In this document: positions 35,227-42,997 of the stretch, piece after piece
Numbering within the stretch: the stretch's first letter is position 1
Layout of the letters: each line of letters opens with the position of its first letter
Position numbers and translations under genes: made by a program
DNA from: Rhizobium leguminosarum bv. trifolii WSM1325
GTDB taxonomy: Bacteria > Pseudomonadota > Alphaproteobacteria > Rhizobiales > Rhizobiaceae
Assembly: GCA_000023185.1 (NCBI GenBank)
Contig: CP001622.1
Coordinates: 930,001 to 994,000 of the forward strand
DNA: 64,000 nucleotides
Reading direction: 5' to 3'
The notes under the pieces: model-generated
Told to the model about the DNA's origin: nothing
What the model saw: only the letters and a program-made list of their open reading frames with translations
Database searches by the model: none

Positions 35227-36949
35227 TCGGTCCGGATGCACCGAACTGGGCTTGATGCAGCCTGGCGTAGCCGCCTTCGCGCGCCAGCAACTGGCTGTGC
35301 GTGCCCTGTTCGACGATGCCTGACGTTCCCACTACGACGATGCGGTCGGCGTTGCGGATGGTGGCGAGTCGATGGGCGACGACCAGCGTGGTGCGTCCCT
35401 TGGAGAGCGCCGACAGCGACTGCTGGATGGCATATTCGGTCGCCGAATCGAGCGCCGAGGTGGCTTCATCGAGGATGAGGATCGGCGGATTTTTCAGGAA
35501 GATGCGGGCGATCGCCAGGCGCTGCTTCTGCCCGCCGGAAAGCTTGACGCCGCGTTCGCCGACGACGGTATCGAGCCCGTTCGGCAGCGACAGCACGTAT
35601 TCGTCGAGGGCGGCGCGCCGCAACGCGTCGATGATCGCCGCGTCGTCGGCGCCAAGCCGGCCATAGGCGATATTGTCGCGGATGGTGCCGCCGAACAGGA
35701 AGACGTCCTGGGCGACGATGCCGATCTGCGAGCGCAGCGACTTCTGGGTCATGTCGCGGATGTCGATGCCGTCGATCAGGATCGAGCCGGAATCCACCTC
35801 GTAAAAGCGCGGCAGCAACGAGCAGATCGTGGTCTTGCCGGCGCCGGACGGACCAACGAAGGCGATCGTCTCGCCGGCCGCGATCGAGAGTTCGAGCCCG
35901 TCGAGCACCTTGCCGTCGCCGGTATAGCCGAAGCTCACATTGCTGTAGACGATGTTGCCGGTAAGGTGATCGACGCTGGTCGCGTTCGGCCGGTCGGCGA
36001 TATCTGGGGCGGTGTCGATCAGCTGCGTGAAGCGCTTGAAGCCGGCGATGCCCTTCGGATAGCTCTCCAGCACCGAGGTGATCTTGTCGATCGGCCGGAA
36101 GAACACATTGACCAGCAGCAGGAAGCCGACAAAGCCGCCATAGCTGAGTTCGCCCGATATGACGAACCAGGTTCCCGATATCATCACCACCAGTTGCACG
36201 AAGCGCGTGCTGAAATAGCTGAGCGTGATGCTGGCGGTCATATAGGCATAGGCGTTGAGTTTGGTTGCCCTGTAGCCCTCGTTGTTGCGGGCGAACAGAT
36301 CGCGTTCGTGATCCTCGTTGGCGAAAGCCTTGACGACGCGGATGCCGCCGACGCTTTCATGCACGCGTGTATTGAACTCACCGACCTGCCGGAACAGGTC
36401 TCGCCAGCTGAGCGTCATCTTGGCGCCGTAGCGGCTGACTAGCCAGGTCATGAACGGCACGATGGCGGTCGTCAGCAGCGCCAGCTTCCAGTGCACGGTG
36501 AACATCAGGATGAAGGCGCCGATGAAGGTCATGATCGCGATGAACAGGTCTTCGGGACCGTGATGGGCGACTTCGCCGACTTCTTCGAGGTCCTTGGTCA
36601 CATGGGTGATCAGATGGCCGGTCTTGTTGTTGTCGAAATAGCGGAAGGACAGCTTCTGGATATGGTCGAAAGCCTGCCGGCGCATATCGGTCTCGATGCC
36701 GATTCCGAGCGCATGGCCCCAATAATTGACCACCGCCATCAGCGCCGTGTTGAACAGGTAGATGACCAGCAGCAGCCCGGCCGTCGCCGCAATCAGCCAC
36801 CAGTCCCGCTGCGGCAGCAGGGTGTCGACGAAGAGCTTGACGGCGATAGGAAAGCCGAGTTCCAGCAGCCCGGCAACGACCGCGCAGCCGAAATCGAGAA
36901 AGAACAATTGCTTGTAGGGACTGTAATAGCGAAAGAATCTGAGCAGCAT
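35219..36949 (-). CDS. ABC exporter, fused permease and ATPase (MsbA/LmrA type)
   Basis: 576 residues. The first half has about six TM helices; the second half is the ATPase with Walker A GPSGAGKTT (about 366), signature LSGGQKQRLAIARI (about 468), Walker B ILILDEATSALD (about 488) and switch VAHRLATIRNADR. It works as a homodimer exporting lipids, drugs or peptides. The start is ATG 36949; an in-frame GTG at 36961 is possible. The stop codon is provided by a palindromic repeat, so the C terminus GPTA may have been reshaped by it. Confidence 0.92.
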   Translation of the reverse strand: MLLRFFRYYSPYKQLFFLDFGCAVVAGLLELGFPIAVKLFVDTLLPQRDWWLIAATAGLLLVIYLFNTALMAVVNYWGHALGIGIETDMRRQAFDHIQKLSFRYFDNNKTGHLITHVTKDLEEVGEVAHHGPEDLFIAIMTFIGAFILMFTVHWKLALLTTAIVPFMTWLVSRYGAKMTLSWRDLFRQVGEFNTRVHESVGGIRVVKAFANEDHERDLFARNNEGYRATKLNAYAYMTASITLSYFSTRFVQLVVMISGTWFVISGELSYGGFVGFLLLVNVFFRPIDKITSVLESYPKGIAGFKRFTQLIDTAPDIADRPNATSVDHLTGNIVYSNVSFGYTGDGKVLDGLELSIAAGETIAFVGPSGAGKTTICSLLPRFYEVDSGSILIDGIDIRDMTQKSLRSQIGIVAQDVFLFGGTIRDNIAYGRLGADDAAIIDALRRAALDEYVLSLPNGLDTVVGERGVKLSGGQKQRLAIARIFLKNPPILILDEATSALDSATEYAIQQSLSALSKGRTTLVVAHRLATIRNADRIVVVGTSGIVEQGTHSQLLAREGGYARLHQAQFGASGPTA

Positions 36950-37104
36950 GGACGGCCCCACGGGAAATGCGGAAGGAGGCGCCGCTCCTCGTCAAGGACG
37001 CTGTAGCGGCGGCGATCCTGCAAGGACAGCCCTTTTCGTCGCAGGCCGGATGGAAGCGGATCGCTGTGGCGCAACTGCCGCACCGAAAACGATCGAAGCG
37101 CCTG

Positions 37105-38607
37105 TCACGTTCCGCAGAAGGTCGCAAGCACCCGTTCGTCGGGCTTCGGCGGTTCCCGATAGGCAACAAAGCCCGGCTGGTCCTCATAGGGTTTCGAAAG
37201 CACGCTCAGCAGCGCCTCGAACAGCGAAAAATCGCCATTCTCGACGGCGGCCTCGATCGCCTGTTCGACGCGGTGATTGCGCGGAATGAAGGCCGGATTG
37301 ACGCGGCGCATGGCAATGGCGCGCTCGGTGGCCGTCTGCGGATCGCGTGACAGCCGCTCGCGCCACTGCGTAAGCCACGCGCCGCGGGCGTCCGGCTCGC
37401 GGAAACTCGCCGCAAATTCAGGCTCTGCGGCATCATCGCCGGCAAGATCCGATAGCCGCCGGAAGGTCAGGGTGAAATCGGCGCCCTGCGCCTGCATCAG
37501 TGACAGTAACGCCTGCACCAGGTCGAGATCGCCGTCCTCTTCGCCGGCAAGGCCGATCTTTTCGCGCATGCCGGCCAGCCAATGCGCCTGGAACCGTTCA
37601 CCGTAACTCTTTATCACGATATTGGCCTTGTCGACCGCGCCGTCGGGCTCGGCGTCGATCAGCGGCAGCAGCGTTTCGCCGAGCCTTGCGAGGTTCCATT
37701 GGCCGATGCCGGGCTGGTTGGCATAGGCGTAACGACCATGCTGGTCGATCGACGAAAAAACGGTCGCCGGATCATAGGCATCCATGAAAGCGCAGGGGCC
37801 GAAATCGATCGTCTCGCCGGAGACGGTCATATTGTCCGTGTTCATCACGCCATGGATGAAGCCGACATGCAGCCAGCGGGCAATCAGCGCCGCCTGGCGT
37901 TCGGAGACCGCTTCGAACAGCGCGAGATAGGGGTTCTCGGCTTCTTTCAATGCCGGATAGTGCCGGTCGATCACATAATCGGCCAGAGCCCGCACGCCGT
38001 CGGTATCGCCCCTGGCTGCGAAGTACTGGAAGGTGCCGACGCGGACATGGCTGGCCGCGACGCGGGTGAAAACCGCGCCCGGCAGCACCTCTTCGCGATA
38101 GACCGGCTCGCCTGTCGTCACCGCCGCCAGCGCCCGCGTGGCGGGAATGCCGAGCGCGAACATCGCTTCGCTGATGATATATTCACGCAAGACCGGCCCG
38201 ATTGCCGCCCGCCCATCGCCGCGGCGCGAAAAAGGCGTTGGTCCGGCGCCCTTCAGCTGGATGTCGTAGCGCTTGCCGCTGCGGCCGACCACCTCGCCGA
38301 GAAGGATCGCCCGCCCGTCACCGAGCTGCGGCGAGAAGCCGCCGAACTGGTGCCCGGCATAGGCCATCGCCAGCGGTTCGGCCCCTTCGGGAACGAGATT
38401 GCCGGAAAAGATCGCCGCGCCATCGCGGCGCAAGGCCTCGACATCGAGCCCGAGTTCGGCGGCGAGCGCCTCGTTGAGCTTGATCAGCCAAGGCTCCGCC
38501 ACCGCGGTCGGCGCTTGCGCCGCAAAGAAGTGGGGCGGCAAACCGACATAGCTGTTGTCGAACGGAAAGGCCGCACCGGGCCGGTTTTTCTGCAGGGCGG
38601 AGGTCAT
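37105..38607 (-). CDS. selO: Protein adenylyltransferase SelO
   Basis: 500 residues, YdiU/SelO family pseudokinase that AMPylates proteins. Typical blocks are FDNSYVGLPPHFF, MAYAGHQFGGFSPQLGDGRAI, QLKGAGPTPFSRRGDGRAA, TTGEPVYRE, HGVMNTDNM with the catalytic Asn/Asp, and TIDFGPCAFMDAYDP as the metal-binding counterpart of DFG. NQPGIGQWNLARLGETLLP follows. The protein ends with FCGT, which puts a Cys two residues before the end, like the selenocysteine/Cys position of the family. Linked by proteins of the family to redox homeostasis. Confidence 0.95.
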   Translation of the reverse strand: MTSALQKNRPGAAFPFDNSYVGLPPHFFAAQAPTAVAEPWLIKLNEALAAELGLDVEALRRDGAAIFSGNLVPEGAEPLAMAYAGHQFGGFSPQLGDGRAILLGEVVGRSGKRYDIQLKGAGPTPFSRRGDGRAAIGPVLREYIISEAMFALGIPATRALAAVTTGEPVYREEVLPGAVFTRVAASHVRVGTFQYFAARGDTDGVRALADYVIDRHYPALKEAENPYLALFEAVSERQAALIARWLHVGFIHGVMNTDNMTVSGETIDFGPCAFMDAYDPATVFSSIDQHGRYAYANQPGIGQWNLARLGETLLPLIDAEPDGAVDKANIVIKSYGERFQAHWLAGMREKIGLAGEEDGDLDLVQALLSLMQAQGADFTLTFRRLSDLAGDDAAEPEFAASFREPDARGAWLTQWRERLSRDPQTATERAIAMRRVNPAFIPRNHRVEQAIEAAVENGDFSLFEALLSVLSKPYEDQPGFVAYREPPKPDERVLATFCGT

Positions 38608-38848
38608 GGTTCATAGGTAGGGCCGGGGTGTCTGTGGCGCAAGCCGGACATTCACGAAGATCGAACCGATGCAAGGAATCGTGACCTGCCTTTACCTCTC
38701 GTCAAAGCAGCTTTGCCATAAACGACATAGCGCCGCCATGATCGCGGGCGTATAGCAAATCGTCTCCCCTTGGCTTTACGCCATGTCATCCCCCGCGGCC
38801 TTGCTGCCTTTGTGTGCTCCGCCGCGCCACCGCGAGTGATCCCGGACG

Positions 38849-40303
38849 ATGTCGGATCAGATTTACCAGGCGCCGATGGTTCGGCGCGCCACGCCCAATT
38901 TTCGGGTGATCGCGATGATTGTCGCGAGTGCGATGCTGATGGAAAACATCGATGCGACCGTGCTTGCGACCGCGCTGCCCACCATGGCGCGCGATTTCGG
39001 CGTCGGCGCCCCGGCCATGTCGATCGCCCTGACTTCCTATCTCTTGAGCCTTGCGATCTTCATCCCGGCAAGCGGCCGGATGGCCGACAGTTTCGGCTCC
39101 CGCACCGTTTTCCGCTCGGCGATCGCCGTCTTCGTCGTCGGCTCCATCCTCTGTGCTCTGGCGCCGACGCTGTCCTTCCTGGTGCTGGCGCGGCTGCTTC
39201 AGGGCATAGGCGGCGCGATGATGATGCCGGTCGGGCGCCTGGTGCTGATGCGCAGCGTCGACCGCAAGGATATGGTCAGCGCCATGTCCTGGCTGCTCGT
39301 ACCGGCGCTGATCGGCCCGATTGTCGGCCCGCCGCTCGGCGGCTTCATCGTCACCTATCTCGACTGGCGCTGGATCTTTTATATCAACGTGCCGATCGGC
39401 ATCATCGGTATGATCTTCGTCTCGATCTACATCGACGAGGTCAAGGGCAAGGCAAGTGGTCCGTTCGATACGATCGGTTTCGTCCTCTCGGGCATCTCGC
39501 TCGGTTCGCTGCTCTTCGGCTTCGAAATGTCGAGCCATGAGGGTGAGGGTGCGTTTTCGATCTTCCTGATCGCCATCGGCCTGCTCTTCGGCATCGCCTA
39601 TCTCAGGCATGCCCGCAAGCATCCGTCGCCGATCATGGATTTCTCGCTGATGAAGGTGCCAAGCTTCGGCACGTCTGTCATTGCTGGTTCCCTGACCCGC
39701 ATCACGCAAGGGGCGCAGCCCTTCCTCCTGCCGCTGCTCTTCCAGATCGGCTTCGGCCTGTCTGCCGCCGCGGCCGGCCAGATCATCATCGCGACCGCGC
39801 TTGGCGCTCTCGCCATGAAGCCGATGGCCAAGTTTGTCTTCCGCCGGCTGGGCTTCCGCAGAAGCCTCATCCTCAACGGTATCCTCGGGACGATCGGCTA
39901 TGGCCTTTGTGCCGCCTTCCGGCCGGACTGGCCGATGCCGCTGATCTTCGTCGTCCTGGTGCTCAGCGCCTTCTTCCTGTCGTTCCAGTTCACCGCCTAT
40001 AACACCATTGCCTATGACGAGATCAGCAAGGAGCGGATGAGCTCGGCCACGAGCTTCTACACCACCTTCCAGCAGCTGATGCTGTCACTCGGCATCTGCA
40101 TCGGCGCCTTGGCGCTGCACGGCTCCATGGCTTTGTCAGGCACTGAGACGCCGGCTCTTGGCGATTTCTCGGCCGCCTTCATCGTCGTCACGATCATCTC
40201 GATCACCGCCACCTTTTGGAACCTGCGCTTCTCGCCGACCGCCGGCGAGGAGATCACCGGCTATAGGGCGAAACAGAGGAAGGGCGCCGTCGCCGAAAGC
40301 TGA
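38849..40303 (+). CDS. DHA2 family MFS transporter
   Basis: 484 residues with about 14 hydrophobic segments. MENIDATVLATALPTMARDFG in TM1, the signature SGRMADSFGSRTVF and PPLGGFIVTYLDWRWIFYINVPIG (motif C) identify a DHA2 proton antiporter. Unlike the pump at 11748 it has no EmrA-type adaptor next to it. It is divergent from selO. The ribosome binding site before the chosen ATG is weak; a start at the Met of MVRRATPNF (38876) is possible. Confidence 0.9.
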   Translation: MSDQIYQAPMVRRATPNFRVIAMIVASAMLMENIDATVLATALPTMARDFGVGAPAMSIALTSYLLSLAIFIPASGRMADSFGSRTVFRSAIAVFVVGSILCALAPTLSFLVLARLLQGIGGAMMMPVGRLVLMRSVDRKDMVSAMSWLLVPALIGPIVGPPLGGFIVTYLDWRWIFYINVPIGIIGMIFVSIYIDEVKGKASGPFDTIGFVLSGISLGSLLFGFEMSSHEGEGAFSIFLIAIGLLFGIAYLRHARKHPSPIMDFSLMKVPSFGTSVIAGSLTRITQGAQPFLLPLLFQIGFGLSAAAAGQIIIATALGALAMKPMAKFVFRRLGFRRSLILNGILGTIGYGLCAAFRPDWPMPLIFVVLVLSAFFLSFQFTAYNTIAYDEISKERMSSATSFYTTFQQLMLSLGICIGALALHGSMALSGTETPALGDFSAAFIVVTIISITATFWNLRFSPTAGEEITGYRAKQRKGAVAES

Positions 40304-40343
40304 CGCCGCCCGCGGCCCGTCCACCGCCGTCGCCATTTCTGTT

Positions 40344-40392
40344 GTGCCGTGCCGGCACCCTCTGCCCTGCCGGATACAACATCTCCTCCCTC
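40344..40392. repeat. Decayed fragment of the inverted-repeat element arm
   Basis: GTGCCGTGCCGGCACCCTC and CTGCCCTGCCGG match the left end of the element at 42803-42968; the remainder is lost. Confidence 0.6.
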
Positions 40393-40400
40393 TCAGGTCG

Positions 40401-41348
40401 TCACGCCGCTTGCGGCAGGCATGCCTCGCAGATCGCCGCGATGTGGCGGTGGTCGGTGCCGCAGCAGCCGCCGAGCACGCGGAGCTCCGGCATGCGGTCG
40501 ATGAGCGTGCGGTAGCGGCGGCCGAGATCTTCCGGATCGCCCGCATCCAGCGTCTCGCTATTGTCGAGCTGCTCATGGCTCATGGTCGAGGCATTGGCGC
40601 GGATGCCGGAAATGCGCCTCACCCAGGCGCTTCCAGGATCGAGCGCTGTTTCGAAATGCGTCGGGTGGGCGCAATTGATCATGTAATAGGCCGGCGCCCC
40701 GCCGGTCATCGCATCGGTCGTCTCGATGGCCTCCTGAATGCTGCGGCCCGTCACCAACCGGCCATCCGTCTCGAGCGTGAAGGAGATGGCCGAGGGCATG
40801 CCGAGCGCCTGTGCCGCCCGCGCCACGCCGATCGCCTCGTCGATATTGGTCAACGTGAAGGCGCTCACCATGTCGGCTTCCGTGCCGGCAAAAGCCCCGA
40901 TCTGAAAGGCGTGGTAGTCTTCCGCTTCGGCCGCATCCATGAAGCCTGCCTTGTAGCCGTCGCCGCGCGGGCCGATCGCGCCGCTGATCACGATCGGTTG
41001 CTCCGGCCGTTCATAGGCGCTGCGCAAGCCGACCAGCAAGTCGATGGCCTCCTCGTTGACCGCCTTCAGGGCTTCGCTCGTATAGCCGAGCTTCTGCCCC
41101 CAGTCCGGATTGGCCCGCCATGTGGCGGTATCGAGCACGAAGCCAGTGCCGTGCCGCCGTGAGACATCGAGATAACGGCGATAGTAATTCCGCATGCGCT
41201 GCCGCCCGTCTTCGGAAGCCAGCAATATGAAGGCGGCGAAATGCGGAAGCTCGATCCCTTCCTGGAAGATCATCGTCGTTTCCATGCCGCCATCGGTAAT
41301 GAAAGTGCCGCCTTTGAGCTGCGGCAAACAGTTTCTGTACTTTGCCAT
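40401..41348 (-). CDS. Homocysteine S-methyltransferase family protein
   Basis: 315 residues, BHMT/MmuM-like TIM barrel. The N terminus has TFITDGGMETTMIFQEG. The zinc-binding Cys residues are in YYMINCAHPTHF and the pair in LGGCCGTDHRHI near the C terminus, which is the family signature. It should transfer a methyl group from S-methylmethionine, betaine or a similar donor to homocysteine. ATG 41348 is preceded by GGGAGAGG. The divergent TetR gene at 41567 is the likely regulator. Confidence 0.93.
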   Translation of the reverse strand: MAKYRNCLPQLKGGTFITDGGMETTMIFQEGIELPHFAAFILLASEDGRQRMRNYYRRYLDVSRRHGTGFVLDTATWRANPDWGQKLGYTSEALKAVNEEAIDLLVGLRSAYERPEQPIVISGAIGPRGDGYKAGFMDAAEAEDYHAFQIGAFAGTEADMVSAFTLTNIDEAIGVARAAQALGMPSAISFTLETDGRLVTGRSIQEAIETTDAMTGGAPAYYMINCAHPTHFETALDPGSAWVRRISGIRANASTMSHEQLDNSETLDAGDPEDLGRRYRTLIDRMPELRVLGGCCGTDHRHIAAICEACLPQAA

Positions 41349-41541
41349 TGTTGAAGCCTCTCCCTCGCGGCAGCCGATTGGCTGCCGTCGATGAATGATG
41401 TTCTGGCGCTTAATCGGCTGCCAAACTAGGCGACTTGAGGTATACTCCAGGCGGTTGTGGCTTTTGCCGATTGATATCAATTGCTTGCTTCAACCGAGGC
41501 TGCCGGGGGCGGAGGCAGGTCTGATCGTGCGACGCGGAAAA

Positions 41542-41558
41542 CTGTACCGCCGGTACAG
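41542..41558. promoter_or_regulatory. Palindromic operator overlapping the TetR ribosome binding site
   Basis: CTGTACCG-C-CGGTACAG, perfect 8 bp arms. It ends 8 bp before the TetR ATG (41567), and its right end merges with the AGGAGGGG ribosome binding site. A bound repressor would block its own gene directly. Confidence 0.75.
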
Positions 41559-41566
41559 GAGGGGAC

Positions 41567-42235
41567 ATGCGAAAGGGCGAGGAAACGCGGACCCGCATCC
41601 TCGATGTGGCCGAAGCGGCTGTCTTGCAGAAGGGTTTCGGCGGCACTTCCATCGAGGAACTGATCGCCGAGACCGGCATCACCAAGAGCGGCTTCTTCTA
41701 TCATTTCAGGGACAAGAACGAGCTCGCCAAGGCGCTGCTCAACCGCTACATCGAAAATGACGAGCGCATCTACGACGAAATCTTCAGCCGCGCGCGCGAG
41801 CTGACCGGCGATCCGCTGCAATCCTTCCTGCTCGGCCTGAAGCTGCTTTCCGAATTGCTCTCCGACCTGCCGAACGGCCATCCGGGCTGCCTTGTGGCGG
41901 GCATCTGCTATCACGAGCGGCTGTTCGACCGGGAGATACAGGAGATCAACCGGAATGCGGTGCTTGCCTGGCGGCGCCGTTTTGGCCGCATGCTCCGGGA
42001 GATCATGGAGGTCTATCCGCCGCGCGAACCCGTCGACGTCGACCAACTCGCCGACATGGTGTCCTCCGTCCTGGAAGGCGGCATCGTTTTGTCGAAGACG
42101 CTGAAGGAGCCGAACACGCTGGCCGAACAGGTGCTGATGCTCCGCACTTTCGTGAAGATGCTCTTCCTGCCGGTGGCGGAGATGCCGAGGGCGTCGAGCG
42201 GTTCAGCCTTTCATGGAGGCGCAGAGCCGCACTAA
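41567..42235 (+). CDS. TetR family transcriptional regulator
   Basis: 222 residues. The N-terminal helix-turn-helix is clear: RTRILDVAEAAVLQKGFGGTS, then IEELIAETGITKSGFFYHFRDKNELAKALL. The C-terminal domain resembles the TetR_C group of proteins such as those near metabolic enzymes. AGGAGGGG precedes the ATG. A perfect palindrome overlaps this start, and homocysteine S-methyltransferase is divergent, so it probably represses both. Confidence 0.92.
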   Translation: MRKGEETRTRILDVAEAAVLQKGFGGTSIEELIAETGITKSGFFYHFRDKNELAKALLNRYIENDERIYDEIFSRARELTGDPLQSFLLGLKLLSELLSDLPNGHPGCLVAGICYHERLFDREIQEINRNAVLAWRRRFGRMLREIMEVYPPREPVDVDQLADMVSSVLEGGIVLSKTLKEPNTLAEQVLMLRTFVKMLFLPVAEMPRASSGSAFHGGAEPH

Positions 42236-42246
42236 CTTTTTGGGCG

Positions 42247-42771
42247 TCAGTCCCCGTCCTCCAGCGCCGCCGCCATTTCCGCGAGCTTGCGCACGGTGTT
42301 GAGATTGCGCGACGTCCCCGACTTCACCGCCGGTAGTTTCAGCTTTGAGCGGCCGGAACCATTGGGGTAATGCACATAGATTTCGCGGCCGGCGAGTTTC
42401 GCCTCCTCGCCGTCGAGCGCCACCATCGTCTCCAGCGCATCGCCGGGCGCCTTTTCAGGCAGGAAGTAGACGAGCAGGAAGTTCGGCTTGGCATCGGGAA
42501 AGGGTGCGTTGGCAACGATTCCGTCGAGTTCCTTGCGGCTGCGCACCATCACGCCTGGCCGTTTGCCCATCGTCTTGCCGAGCGCCTCGTCGAGCCGCTC
42601 CTCCACCGTCTTTTCCGCCTCATCCGAGCGGAAAAGCACGTTGCCGCTCTGGATGTAGGTCTTGACGTCGGAAAAGCCGAGGCCTTCGCAGATCGCCTTC
42701 AGCTCGGCCATTGGCAAAGAGCCGGTGCCGCCGACGTTTACGGCGCGGAGGAGGGCGATATAGACGGGCAT
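42247..42771 (-). CDS. DUF1697 domain protein
   Basis: 174 residues of the DUF1697 family, starting MPVYIALLRAVNVGGTGSLP and then MAELKAICEGLGFSDVKTYIQSGNVLF, the conserved opening. VMVRSRKELDGIVANAPFP and VHYPNGSGRSKLKL follow. The function of the family is unknown; a role in DNA-related or nucleotide chemistry has been suggested only from its fold. The open frame extends upstream into the repeat at 42803; that part encodes MGEMPGRAEGG and is not real protein. It converges with the TetR gene. Confidence 0.9.
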   Translation of the reverse strand: MPVYIALLRAVNVGGTGSLPMAELKAICEGLGFSDVKTYIQSGNVLFRSDEAEKTVEERLDEALGKTMGKRPGVMVRSRKELDGIVANAPFPDAKPNFLLVYFLPEKAPGDALETMVALDGEEAKLAGREIYVHYPNGSGRSKLKLPAVKSGTSRNLNTVRKLAEMAAALEDGD

Positions 42772-42802
42772 TTCTTTCTCCCTTGACCTCGTGCCGTGCC
42801 GG

Positions 42803-42968
42803 CCCCCCTCTGCCCTGCCGGGCATCTCCCCCACAGGTGGGGAGATTGGCTGGGCGCGATGGCTTCCCCAAACAACAGGCCGTCACATCAATCTTAAATC
42901 AGGGCGAGGCATGGCCTCCTGCCGATCTCCCCCCTCGTGGGGGAGATGCCCGGCAGGGCAGAGGGGGG
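42803..42968. repeat. Long inverted-repeat element, copy 2 (intact)
   Basis: The 32 bp ends 42803-42834 and 42937-42968 are perfect inverted repeats; each carries the core CTGCCCTGCCGGGCATC. About 100 bp lie between, with GGCGCGATGGCTTCCCCAA and AGGGCGAGGCATGGC shared with the copy at 14617. No open frame. This looks like a small non-autonomous or RIME-type mobile element. Confidence 0.88.
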
Positions 42969-42997
42969 TGCCGTGCCACTAGCACGCCCCCAACCCT

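Noticed and set aside
42772..42834. N-terminal extension of the DUF1697 protein
   Set aside because: The extra residues (MGEMPGRAEGG...) are translated from the left arm of the inverted-repeat element; the family start is at 42771.
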